NCBI RefSeq assembly: GCF_042685645.1
Contig: NZ_JBHUNX010000001.1
Span: 2,046,001 to 2,110,000, forward strand
DNA: 64,000 nt
Origin: Salininema proteolyticum
GTDB lineage: Bacteria; Actinomycetota; Actinomycetes; Mycobacteriales; Micromonosporaceae
Direction: 5' to 3'
This document shows positions 26,104 to 34,108 of this stretch, piece by piece (positions within the stretch are counted from its first letter, which is position 1; each line of letters begins with the position of its first letter). The notes below the pieces were generated by a model. That model ran no database searches. It saw only the letters and a list, made by a program, of their open reading frames with translations, and was not told the origin of the DNA. The position numbers and the translations under genes are program-made.

Positions 26104-27312
26104 CTAGGGACGGAAACGGTCGCCTCGCTCCGTGACCATGACCGCCGCGATACTGGCGGCGCCGATCACGAAGAGCACGCCGGAGACCGACCAGGCGGCC
26201 GTCCAGCCGAGGTGGTCGGCGACGAGCCCGAAGGCGATGGGGCTGACCGCGCCGCCGAAGTACACGCCGGTCTGGGTGTGGCCGGTCGCCGCCGCCGGCT
26301 GGTCGGGGTAGCGGGTCGTGACGGCCAGGTTGAGAAGTCCCGGCCAGGCCCAGCCGAGGGCGAACCCGGCCATGCACCCCAGCGCGATCGTCCAGGCGCT
26401 GCCGCCGATCAGGAGCCCCATGCCGACCAGTCCCCCGGCGAACATGCCGAGGATGATCTTGAGTTCGGAGCCCCTGAAGCGGTCGGCCAGCGCCCCGGCC
26501 GCGGTGCGCGAGACGACTCCCGCGAGTCCTCCCGCGATGAGGAGGACGCCGCCGTAGCGCTCGGACTGGCCCTGGGAGACGGCGTAGGTGGCGGCGAACG
26601 GGCCCAACGAGGTCGCGGCGCTGGCTCCGGCCAGGGCCACGAGCGTGAAGAGGGCCAGTCGCAGGTCGCCGACCTTGGCCTTCCTCTCACCGCGCCCGGG
26701 AGCCGGCGCGTGGTCGGCGGGGCCGGTGAAGTCGCGGACGATGAGCAGCGCGGCCAGGGCGAGGACGGCCGCCATGAGGTAGGCGGCCCTCCAGCCGAGG
26801 GTGAGGGCGACGGCGGGGACGCTGAGCCCGGCGATGAAGGTGCACAGCGGGATGGCGGCCTGCTTGGCGCCGAAGAAGAGTCCGCGGCGGTGGGCCGGGG
26901 CCCAGCGGCTGAGGTAGGCGTTGGAGGAGAGCTGGCCGAGCCCGTTGGCCGGTCCGGCGAGCGCCATGAGGGCCAGGAGCGTGCCGGGGTGGTGGGCGAG
27001 GAGCGCGATGGCCGCCATGCACAGGCCCGAGAGGACGATGCCGGCGTAGGCGGACCTGGTCGCGCCCCAGCGCTCGACGATCTTCCCGGCGAGGATGGAG
27101 CTGAGCCCGGCGGCGGTGAAGTAGAGGCCGGAGGCGAGGCCGATGAGGGAGGGGGTGAGCCCGAGGTCGCCGGTCATCTGGACGGCGAGTCCGCCGAAGA
27201 GGAAGGCGGGGAGGACGGTCGCGGAGGTGACCAGGACGCCCGCGGAGAAGACGAAGGCGTCGGATCGGGCCTTCGCCTCCGGGGCGGTTTCGTTCACGGT
27301 GCGGGACGACAC
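26104..27312 (-). CDS. major facilitator superfamily transporter
   Basis: About 402 residues with 12 predicted membrane helices, starting at GTG 27312 (VSSRTVNETAPEAKARSDAF). The start is supported by GGAGGG directly upstream, 9 nt after the stop of the MutL-type gene; GTG 27297 is an alternative. The MFS signature loop between helices 2 and 3 reads GKIVERWGATRSAY. It is last in the leftward lysine operon, so carriage of lysine, a beta-lysine intermediate or a product is a reasonable inference. The sequence alone does not reveal the substrate. Confidence 0.82.
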   Translation of the reverse strand: MSSRTVNETAPEAKARSDAFVFSAGVLVTSATVLPAFLFGGLAVQMTGDLGLTPSLIGLASGLYFTAAGLSSILAGKIVERWGATRSAYAGIVLSGLCMAAIALLAHHPGTLLALMALAGPANGLGQLSSNAYLSRWAPAHRRGLFFGAKQAAIPLCTFIAGLSVPAVALTLGWRAAYLMAAVLALAALLIVRDFTGPADHAPAPGRGERKAKVGDLRLALFTLVALAGASAATSLGPFAATYAVSQGQSERYGGVLLIAGGLAGVVSRTAAGALADRFRGSELKIILGMFAGGLVGMGLLIGGSAWTIALGCMAGFALGWAWPGLLNLAVTTRYPDQPAAATGHTQTGVYFGGAVSPIAFGLVADHLGWTAAWSVSGVLFVIGAASIAAVMVTERGDRFRP

Positions 27313-27320
27313 CCCTCCAG

Positions 27321-28667
27321 TTAAACCCCTTCGGGGAGGAGTCCCGAGGCCAACCGGTCGGCAAGGTAGTTGCTCACATTTCGCGGGGCCCCTTTGCCCA
27401 ATAGCCCCATGGCGAAGAGGCGGTACTCGGCGTCCACGGCCACCGTCGCGTCGCGGGGCGGGCGGATGCCGCCGGCGAAGTCGTCGAGGACGGCTTCGGC
27501 CAGGGACGCTGCCGTTGTCTCGGGGTGGGCCCTGAAGAAGCCGCCGGAGGCGAGGAGGAGGCCGGTGGAGGAGAGGTTCTTGGCTCCGCGCACCGGTTGG
27601 CCGGGGCCGCCGATGCGTTCGCCGCGGGCGTGGCGGCGGACGGCGATCCGCGCGGCCAGGGTGCACAGGCGGAGGTCGAGGTCGCGTTCGGCGCCGGTGT
27701 CGGCGAGCCAGTCGGGCCGGGCGGTGCGGTGGTCGAGGGCGGGGCGCAGGCGTGCGAGTTCGGCGTCGTCCATGAGCCTCTCCTCGACGGCCGCCTCGGC
27801 GATGCCGTGGGCGTTGTGCCGCAGGCCCAGGTCGCCCTCGACGGTGCGGCTGTTCCAGGCGGTGCCGCCGACCTCGGCGTAGAGGTGTTCGCTCTCCGGG
27901 TCGGGGGTGCGGGCGGAGTAGACGTCGGTGGTCGCTCCCCCCACGTCGACGACCAGGACGTCGCGTCCGCAGTGGCGGGCGAGGTGTTCGACTCCGGCGA
28001 GGACGGCGTCGGGGGTGGGCATGCCGATCAGGTCGATCACGTCCTCGCGGGCGGAGAGGTGTTTCCCGCCGATGACGTGGTCGAGGAAGGCCTGGCGGAG
28101 GCGTTCGCGGGCGGGGCCGGCGTTCAGTTCGCCGATGCGGGGCAGCACGTTGGCGCACGCGCTGAACCGCTGTCCCGCCAGGAGGCGTTCCGCTTCGGGC
28201 GCGGCGTTCTCGTTGCCCGCGTATATGACGGGCACGTCGAGGCGTATGTCGGCGAGCGCCCGGGCGTGGTCGAGGACCATGCCCTCGTCGCCGCCGTCGG
28301 TGCCTCCGGCCAGGAGGACGAGGTCGGGCCGCGCCGCGGCGAGCGCGCCCGGGTCGGGGCGCCCGCCGGCGGCGATGTGGACGATCTTGGCTCCGGCCGA
28401 GAGCCCGGCCTGGTAGGCGGCGCGGGCGGTGACCAGCGGTTCGTTGCCGACCACGGCGAGGCGGAGGCCGCCTCCGGCCGAGGAGCAGGCGTGCGCCTCG
28501 GCCAGGTTCGTGCCGGTGGCGTCCAGGAGGTCCTCGACCCCGTCGGCGATGTCGGTCGCCAGGGTGGTGGGCCTGCTGAGGTGGCGCAGGACTTCGCCGG
28601 TCTCTCCGTCGAGGTGCAGCGCCTTGGTGTAGGTGGAGCCGACGTCGAGGCAGAGGACCGAGGTCAC
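27321..28667 (-). CDS. MutL/GlmL-family ATPase, likely reactivase of the B12-dependent aminomutase
   Basis: 448 residues with actin/Hsp70-like ATP-binding motifs: LCLDVGSTYTKAL at the N-terminus, ACSSAGGGLRLAVVG and VVDVGGATTDVYSA in the middle. GlmL/MutL-type proteins occur next to adenosylcobalamin mutases and restore the inactivated cofactor; related proteins are known beside glutamate, ornithine and lysine mutases. It sits between kal (4-nt overlap) and the MFS gene, in the operon with kamDE, which strongly suggests KamDE as its client. It is not the DNA-repair MutL. Confidence 0.85.
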   Translation of the reverse strand: MTSVLCLDVGSTYTKALHLDGETGEVLRHLSRPTTLATDIADGVEDLLDATGTNLAEAHACSSAGGGLRLAVVGNEPLVTARAAYQAGLSAGAKIVHIAAGGRPDPGALAAARPDLVLLAGGTDGGDEGMVLDHARALADIRLDVPVIYAGNENAAPEAERLLAGQRFSACANVLPRIGELNAGPARERLRQAFLDHVIGGKHLSAREDVIDLIGMPTPDAVLAGVEHLARHCGRDVLVVDVGGATTDVYSARTPDPESEHLYAEVGGTAWNSRTVEGDLGLRHNAHGIAEAAVEERLMDDAELARLRPALDHRTARPDWLADTGAERDLDLRLCTLAARIAVRRHARGERIGGPGQPVRGAKNLSSTGLLLASGGFFRAHPETTAASLAEAVLDDFAGGIRPPRDATVAVDAEYRLFAMGLLGKGAPRNVSNYLADRLASGLLPEGV

Positions 28668-29044
28668 GGGACTACGACGGTTCCGGTGGCGGTCACGGCG
28701 GACTCCGGGGGGTCGAGGACCTCGGCGGCCGAGTCGCCCTTGCCGGGGTTGGACCGGCAGGTGACGCGCAGTTCGAACTCGATGGTGCGGGAGCGGTTGC
28801 CGGTGCGGACGATGGTTCCCTGCGCCTCGACCATGTCTCCGGCGCGGATCGGCGCCTTGAACTGGACGTCGGAGTAGGAGGCGAAGAGTCCCTCGTCGGC
28901 GTCGGTGCGGATGCAGATCTCGGTGGCGACGTCGCCGAAGGAGGCCAGTGCCCAGGCGCCGTCGACGAGGCTGCCGCCGTAGTGGGCTTCGGAGTGGGGG
29001 ATGTAGCGGCGGTGGACGACTGTCACTCCGTTGTGGTCGGTCAT
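28664..29044 (-). CDS. kal: 3-aminobutyryl-CoA ammonia-lyase
   Basis: 126-residue hot-dog fold protein. It carries the pattern of characterised Kal: EAHYGGSLVDGAWALASFGDVATEICIRTDADEG near residues 19-52, followed by LFASYSDVQFKAPIRAGDMVEAQG and GNRSRTIEFELRV. Kal removes ammonia from 3-aminobutyryl-CoA to give crotonyl-CoA in the lysine fermentation pathway. Without the context it could be mistaken for a generic thioesterase. Its stop overlaps the start of the MutL-type gene and it lies 44 nt after kamE. Confidence 0.88.
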   Translation of the reverse strand: MTDHNGVTVVHRRYIPHSEAHYGGSLVDGAWALASFGDVATEICIRTDADEGLFASYSDVQFKAPIRAGDMVEAQGTIVRTGNRSRTIEFELRVTCRSNPGKGDSAAEVLDPPESAVTATGTVVVP

Positions 29045-29088
29045 GGGGTCGGTGGGTCCCTTTCGTTCTCGGGTGCGCCGGCGGGCGG

Positions 29089-29829
29089 CTAGTGGGTTCC
29101 GATGAGGCTGTGGACTATGTAGGAGGCGACTTCGCCGGGCGTGGTGCGGCGCGCGAAGACGCGGTCGACGCCGAGTTCGGCGGCGGAGGACTCGTCGAAG
29201 CGGGGTCCTCCGGCGATGAGGAGGGGCCGCTTCTCGGGCGGGAGGGCCTCGCGGAAGGCCGCCGACATCTCCTTGGTGTTGGTGAGGTGGGCGTCCTTCT
29301 GGGTGACGATCTGGCTCACGAGGACGGCGTCGGCCTTCTCCTCCAGGGCCCGGTTGACCAGGTCGGGGACGCTGATCTGGGCGCCGAGGTTGAAGACGCG
29401 GAACTCGCGGTAGTACTCCAGGCCCTTCTCTCCGGCGATGCCCTTGATGTTGAGGATGGCGTCGATGCCGACGGTGTGGGCGTCGGTGCCGATGGTGGCG
29501 CCCACGACGGTGAGCTTGCGGCCGAGCTTCTCCTTGACCAGGGCGTTGGCCTCTTTGGGGCTCAGCAGCGGGAAGTCGCGCTCGACGACCTTGACCTCGC
29601 TGAGGTTAACCAGGTGGCTGACGGGGCCGTAGACGACGAAGAAGGTGTGGTCGGTGCCGATCTGGTGGGCGTGGACGAGCATGGGCGCGGTGAAGCCCAT
29701 CTTCGTCGCGAACTGCAGGGCGGCTCCCTCGGCCCTCTTGTCGTGCGGGACGGGCAGGGTGAAGGAGGTCTGCACCATGCCGTCGCCGGTGGTGTCGCCG
29801 TAGGGGCGGACGATGTGGGACTCGCTCAT
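29089..29829 (-). CDS. kamE: lysine 5,6-aminomutase beta subunit (B12-binding)
   Basis: 246 residues. The cobalamin-binding motif DxHxxG is Asp116-His118-Gly121 (GTDAHTVGIDA), so His118 would ligate cobalt. Lys129 in LNIKGIAG corresponds to the lysine that holds PLP in clostridial KamE. An N-terminal dimerisation part (residues 1-100) precedes the Rossmann fold. With KamD it moves the terminal amino group of beta-lysine to give 3,5-diaminohexanoate using adenosylcobalamin and PLP. The ATG overlaps the kamD stop by 4 nt. Confidence 0.95.
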   Translation of the reverse strand: MSESHIVRPYGDTTGDGMVQTSFTLPVPHDKRAEGAALQFATKMGFTAPMLVHAHQIGTDHTFFVVYGPVSHLVNLSEVKVVERDFPLLSPKEANALVKEKLGRKLTVVGATIGTDAHTVGIDAILNIKGIAGEKGLEYYREFRVFNLGAQISVPDLVNRALEEKADAVLVSQIVTQKDAHLTNTKEMSAAFREALPPEKRPLLIAGGPRFDESSAAELGVDRVFARRTTPGEVASYIVHSLIGTH

Positions 29830-31406
29830 CGGTTCTCCTCCTCTTCTCGCGCGGGGTTCCCGTCCAGGTAGGCGATCGCGGGGTTGTAGAAGTCGTCGGA
29901 GCGTTTCGCCACTCCGGACAGTCCGCGTCCGCCTTCGGGCGGGCGCTTCATGATGCCGAAGGTGCCCTGGCCGATCGCCTCTAGCAGTCCCTGCCGGTCG
30001 ATCTCCTCGAGGAGGTCGACGGCCTCGGAGAGGACTTCGCGGGCGCGGTTGGCGATGAAGCCGTCGGCGGGCGGGTGGAAGTCCTCGGAGAGGCCGGAGC
30101 AGGCGTTGAGGACGTAGCGGACGTTCTGCAGGGCGATGTCGCGGTCGGAGATCCACGGGGTCACGACGGCCTCGGTCATCATGCCCACCAGGAGGATCGA
30201 CTGTCCGGTCATGATCCCGGCGAGGTTGAAGAAGCCGTCGAGGAGGTTGCCGCGGAAGACGTCGCCGGTCATGTGCTTGGTCGGCGGCATCCATTTCAGG
30301 GGCGCGTCGGGGAAGAGGCTGCGCGCCAGCATGGCGTGGGCCAGCTCCATGCGGAAGGACTCGGGCACGTCGGGGTTGATCTCGAAGGCGTGGCCCAGTC
30401 CCAGCAGTTCGTCGGGGAGTCCCGCCTCGTGGGCGAAGTACTCGTTGACCAGTTGCGAGACGGTGACGGTGTGGGCGGCCTCGACCGCGTCGGCGGTGGT
30501 GAGGTAGTTGTCCTCCCCGGTGTTGATGACGATGCCGCCCAGGGCGTGGATCTGGCGGCTGAAGCGCTGGTCGACGAAGGTGCGGATGGGGTTGATGTCG
30601 CGGAAGAGGATGCCGTACATGGAGTCGTTGAGCATCATGTCGACACGGTGCATGCCGGCGAGCGCGGCCATCTCGGGCATGCACAGGCCCGAGGCGTAGT
30701 TGGTGAGGCGGATGTAGCGGCCCAGCTCGCGGGAGGTCTCGTCGAGCGCTTCGCGCATGAGCCGGAAGTTCTCGCCGGTGGCGTAGGTGCCGGCGAAGCC
30801 CTCCCGGGTGGCGCCCTCGGGGACGTAGTCTAGAAGGGACTGTCCGGTGGAGCGGATGACGGCGATGATGTCGGCTCCGGCGCGGGCGGCGGCCTGCGCC
30901 TGCGGGATGTCCTCGTAGATGTCGCCGGTGGCGACGATGAGGTAGACCCAGGGCCGCTGGGGCGGGTCGCCGATCTCGGAGACGAGTCCGTCGCGTTCCA
31001 GTTTGCGGGCGCGCACGCGGTCGAGTCCGCGCTGGACCCGGCGTTGGGCGAGTGTCCGGGCGGAGTCCTTGGCCTTGCCGGAGGGCAGGGTGAAGTCGAC
31101 GGCTCCGGCCGCGGCGGCCTGGGCCAGTTCGGTGAGGCTCTTCCAGTCGCCTTCGCGCAGTTGGTGGAAGACGGGGTCGGACACGCCCTGTTCGAGGCCG
31201 GTCTGTTCGGCGACGGTGTCGACGAGGCGGTTGACCCACGGGATGCCCTCGGAGTCGGCGCCTTCGAGTCCGGCGAGGCGGAGGGTGGCCCGTTCGACCG
31301 AGGCGGTGGTGTGGCCGTGGGCGAGGTCGACGATGGGCTTTCCGGCGTCGGCGGCGAGCGCGCGGGCGCGGGCGACGAGGTCGGTGTCGAGTGGCAGCTT
31401 GGTCAT
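29826..31406 (-). CDS. kamD: lysine 5,6-aminomutase alpha subunit
   Basis: 526 residues, the usual length of KamD. The large TIM-barrel subunit shows family segments such as YLIVATGDIYEDIPQAQAAARAGADIIAVIRSTGQSLLDYVP, the PEMAALAGMHRVDMMLNDSMYG strand-loop and MPPTKHMTGDVFRGNLLDG. It binds the substrate-PLP adduct and adenosyl group, while KamE carries cobalamin. It is translationally coupled both to kdd upstream (4-nt overlap at 31403-31406) and to kamE downstream. Family assignment is secure; whether L-beta-lysine or D-lysine is preferred cannot be read from sequence. Confidence 0.96.
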   Translation of the reverse strand: MTKLPLDTDLVARARALAADAGKPIVDLAHGHTTASVERATLRLAGLEGADSEGIPWVNRLVDTVAEQTGLEQGVSDPVFHQLREGDWKSLTELAQAAAAGAVDFTLPSGKAKDSARTLAQRRVQRGLDRVRARKLERDGLVSEIGDPPQRPWVYLIVATGDIYEDIPQAQAAARAGADIIAVIRSTGQSLLDYVPEGATREGFAGTYATGENFRLMREALDETSRELGRYIRLTNYASGLCMPEMAALAGMHRVDMMLNDSMYGILFRDINPIRTFVDQRFSRQIHALGGIVINTGEDNYLTTADAVEAAHTVTVSQLVNEYFAHEAGLPDELLGLGHAFEINPDVPESFRMELAHAMLARSLFPDAPLKWMPPTKHMTGDVFRGNLLDGFFNLAGIMTGQSILLVGMMTEAVVTPWISDRDIALQNVRYVLNACSGLSEDFHPPADGFIANRAREVLSEAVDLLEEIDRQGLLEAIGQGTFGIMKRPPEGGRGLSGVAKRSDDFYNPAIAYLDGNPAREEEENR

Positions 31407-32554
31407 CGGCGGTTTCCTTCGGGGCCGGGGGCGGCGGTGTCACGGTGTTGCGGGGCGTCGGGGTCTCCGCCCCGCTGCGTGCTGGGGCCTCCGCTTCGCT
31501 CCGCGCTGGGTCCTCCACTTCGCTCCGCGAAGTGCTCCCGCAGAGTCTCGTCGCGGCGCAGCAGGTCCAGGGTGTACTCGGCGTGGCCGGGGCTGTAGCC
31601 GTTGCCGATGAGCATCTCGACGTCGGCGGCCAGGCCCTCAGCTCCCAGGGCCGCGCCGGTGAAGGAGGTGGCCATGGAGAAGAAGACGATGACGCCGCCC
31701 TCGTTCGTGGCCAGGACGGCGCCGTGCTCGCAGCCGGGGACGTCCACGCAGACGACCGTGACGTCGGATCCGCCGGACCGCTCCACCGCCCGGCTCAGGG
31801 CCATCGGGTCGGTGGCGTCGGCTACGGCGGTGCTGTCGGCCAGTCCGGCGCGGCGGGCCTGCTCGGCCTCGTTCTCGTCGTAGGCGATGGCGGTGGTGGC
31901 CTCGGCTCCGGCGTCGCGGGCGGCGGCCAGCGAGAGGCTGCCGGACTTGCCCGCGCCGCCGATGACGGCCACGCGCGGCGCCTTTCCGCGCTCGGCGCGG
32001 AAGCGCTCCACGACCCGCTTGGTCAGGGCGGGCGCCCCGCACACGTCGAACGCCGACAGCGCCAGGGTCTCGTCGAAGTCGTCGGGGAGGACGGCGAGGA
32101 CGGTGCGCTCGAACAGGATGGCGTGTCCGTCGGCGGGGACCTGCTCCCCCAGGCCGTCCCAGTCCGCGAGGCCGTCGTAGACCTCCAGCGGTGTCAGGCT
32201 GAGCGAGACGAGCGTGGCGATGCGGTCGCCGGGCTTGGCGGGGCCGTGCCAGTCGGGACCGGCCTCTTCGAGCGTCCCGATCAGCATTCCGCCAGATCCT
32301 GTCGCCGGATTGTGCATTTTGCCGCGCTTTTCGATGATTTCGAGCACGTTCGCGCGTATCGCGGCTCCGTTTCCGTCATGGGCGGTGGACAGCTGGCGGT
32401 AGGAGGCGGCGTCGAGATTGAGCCGCTCGACCCGCACCCGGGCCTCGTTCGCATGGATCTCGCGATCGGCGTCCAGGCTTTCCGCTGCCTGTGGGAGCAC
32501 TCCGGCCGGGGTGAGGACACGGTGGGACCCCACGGGCGAGGCGATCGTCGTCAT
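31403..32554 (-). CDS. kdd: L-erythro-3,5-diaminohexanoate dehydrogenase with a repeat-derived C-terminal tail
   Basis: 383 residues from ATG 32554, with AGAGG 7 nt upstream. The NAD(P)-binding Rossmann core has VAVIGGAGKSGSLSLAAARDAGA near residue 190, preceded by GxxMHNPATGSGGMLIG in the catalytic half. It oxidises 3,5-diaminohexanoate to 3-keto-5-aminohexanoate. Characterised enzymes are about 345 residues; here the family match ends around DETLREHF and is followed by about 38 residues containing AERSGGPSAERSGGPSTQRGG, encoded by short direct repeats at 31461-31533. It is the first gene of the leftward lysine operon. Confidence 0.93.
   Translation of the reverse strand: MTTIASPVGSHRVLTPAGVLPQAAESLDADREIHANEARVRVERLNLDAASYRQLSTAHDGNGAAIRANVLEIIEKRGKMHNPATGSGGMLIGTLEEAGPDWHGPAKPGDRIATLVSLSLTPLEVYDGLADWDGLGEQVPADGHAILFERTVLAVLPDDFDETLALSAFDVCGAPALTKRVVERFRAERGKAPRVAVIGGAGKSGSLSLAAARDAGAEATTAIAYDENEAEQARRAGLADSTAVADATDPMALSRAVERSGGSDVTVVCVDVPGCEHGAVLATNEGGVIVFFSMATSFTGAALGAEGLAADVEMLIGNGYSPGHAEYTLDLLRRDETLREHFAERSGGPSAERSGGPSTQRGGDPDAPQHRDTAAPGPEGNRR
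31461..31533. repeat. three 23-26 bp direct repeats inside the 3' end of kdd
   Basis: Units at 31461-31483, 31484-31507 and 31508-31533 share GGGTCTCCGC..CGCT(C)CGCG-type sequence. The last unit folds as ACTTCGC-TCC-GCGAAGT. They encode the RSGGPSAE units of the Kdd tail. Confidence 0.7.
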
Positions 32555-32619
32555 TGGCGACCTCTGTTCTGAACTCGGTTGAGCGACGTGAATTCCCATC
32601 ATTCGGGACCTGGCGGACA

Positions 32620-32663
32620 ACTCTAGCGGAAGGTTATCCTACTCACAAGACGTGATTAGTCAC
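32620..32663. promoter_or_regulatory. divergent kdd/kamA promoter region with GTGA-TTAG-TCAC operator
   Basis: The palindrome GTGATTAGTCAC (32652-32663) has 4-bp perfect arms. On the minus strand TTGTGA (32648-32643), 17 bp and TAGAGT (32625-32620) form a good kdd promoter directly beside it. On the plus strand TATCCT (32635-32640) could be the kamA -10, with the palindrome just after the start of transcription. One regulator could thus control both arms. The GTGA/TCAC half-sites would suit a GntR-type protein, but none is encoded nearby. Confidence 0.6.
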
Positions 32664-32704
32664 AAAGGCGACCGATCCGATCACACCACGACGGAGGACT
32701 GACC

Positions 32705-34108
32705 GTGACCCAGAATCCGACCGCCGGCAACCACGCCACCGCGATCGAACAGCCCTACCAGTACCGCCGCCGCACCCTCGTCGAACCCGACTGGCGTCGC
32801 TTCCCCGGATGGGAGGACGTGAAGGACGAGGAGTGGGCCTCGGCGCAATGGCAGCGCGCCCACTGTGTCAAGAAACCCGAACAGCTACGGAAAGTCCTCG
32901 GAGACCGAGTCTCCGAACGCTTCTACGAAGACCTGGCCGACGACATCTCGCACAACGCGACGATGTCGATGCTCCTACCGCCCCAGATGCTCAACACGAT
33001 GGTCCCCACCGTGACCGACGAGCAGCCCGGTTCCTGGACCGACGCCTTCTACGCCGACCCGATCCGCCGTTACATGCTCCCCGTGGCCTCGGACCGGCTC
33101 CCCGACTGGCCCAGCCACCCCCTGTCCTCGCGCGACTCCCTGCACGAGCACGACATGTGGGTCGCCGAAGGACTCACCCACCGCTACCCCACCAAGGTCC
33201 TGGCCGAGCTCCTCTCCACCTGCCCGCAGTACTGCGGGCACTGCACCCGCATGGACCTGGTGGGCAACTCGACGCCCCAGGTGGCCAAGCTCCGCCTGGG
33301 CGGCAAGCCCGTCGACCGCTTCACCGCCATGTTCGACTACCTCAAGGAGCACCCCGAGGTCCGCGACGTAGTCGTCTCCGGCGGCGACGTCGCCAACATG
33401 CCCTGGCCCCGACTGGAGTCCTTCGTCGAGAGCCTCCTGGCCCTCGACTCGATCCGCGACATCCGCCTGGCCTCCAAGGCGCTCGCCGGCCTCCCGCAGC
33501 ACTGGACGCAGCCCGAGGTCGTCAACGGTATGGGGCGCATCGCCAAGCGCGCCCAGGACCAGGGCGTCAACCTCGCCATCCACACCCACGTCAACCATGT
33601 CAACTCGGTGACGCCGGCCGTCGCCGAGGCGGTCAACGCCATGCTCGACGCCGGCGTGCGCGACGTGCGCAACCAGGGCGTGCTCATGCGCGGAGTGAAC
33701 GCCGAGCCCAAGGAGCTGCTCGACCTGTGCTTCGCCCTCCAGGGCGAGGCGTCGATCCTGCCCTACTACTTCTACATGTGCGACATGATCCCCGGCTCCG
33801 AGCACTGGCGGGTCTCGGTCCGCCACGCCCAGCGTCTGCAGGAGTCCATCATGGGCTACCTGCCGGGATACGCCACCCCGCGCATCATCTGCGACGTTCC
33901 CTTCGTCGGGAAGCGGTGGGTCCACATGATCGCCGACTACGACCGGGAGAAGGGCATCTCCTACTGGACGAAGAACTACCGCACCTCCATCGAGGCCGAA
34001 GACCCCGAGGCTCTCGAGCGCCACTACCCGTACTTCGACCCGATCGACACGATCCCCGAGTCCGGGCGGCAGTGGTGGGCCGAGAACCCCGAGGGGCCGC
34101 AGGTATGA
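32705..34108 (+). CDS. kamA: lysine 2,3-aminomutase (radical SAM)
   Basis: 467 residues from GTG with GGAGG 7 nt upstream. The radical-SAM cluster motif is Cys173-x3-Cys177-x2-Cys180 (CPQYCGHC). Residues matching those that bind the lysine substrate and PLP in clostridial KamA are kept: Asp in YMCDMIPGSEH, and Asp and Lys in ICDVPFVGK. The SAM/PLP barrel includes DVVVSGGDVANMP. It converts L-lysine to L-beta-lysine, the first pathway step. The sequence is divergent around the PLP lysine (PFVGK instead of the glycine-rich PGGGGK), so specificity deserves a test. Its stop overlaps the kce start by 4 nt. Confidence 0.92.
   Translation: MTQNPTAGNHATAIEQPYQYRRRTLVEPDWRRFPGWEDVKDEEWASAQWQRAHCVKKPEQLRKVLGDRVSERFYEDLADDISHNATMSMLLPPQMLNTMVPTVTDEQPGSWTDAFYADPIRRYMLPVASDRLPDWPSHPLSSRDSLHEHDMWVAEGLTHRYPTKVLAELLSTCPQYCGHCTRMDLVGNSTPQVAKLRLGGKPVDRFTAMFDYLKEHPEVRDVVVSGGDVANMPWPRLESFVESLLALDSIRDIRLASKALAGLPQHWTQPEVVNGMGRIAKRAQDQGVNLAIHTHVNHVNSVTPAVAEAVNAMLDAGVRDVRNQGVLMRGVNAEPKELLDLCFALQGEASILPYYFYMCDMIPGSEHWRVSVRHAQRLQESIMGYLPGYATPRIICDVPFVGKRWVHMIADYDREKGISYWTKNYRTSIEAEDPEALERHYPYFDPIDTIPESGRQWWAENPEGPQV

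Noticed and set aside
27321..28667. DNA mismatch repair MutL
   Set aside because: It has actin-like ATPase motifs and lies in the lysine operon; it belongs to the GlmL/MutL reactivase family, not to the GHKL mismatch-repair protein.
28664..29044. Generic acyl-CoA thioesterase
   Set aside because: The fold is shared, but the AHYGG...FGDVATE...DEG pattern and position in the kam operon fit 3-aminobutyryl-CoA ammonia-lyase better.
32555..32704. Cobalamin riboswitch controlling kamDE
   Set aside because: The 150-nt divergent gap has no B12-box-like sequence or the needed length; only promoters and a short palindrome are seen.
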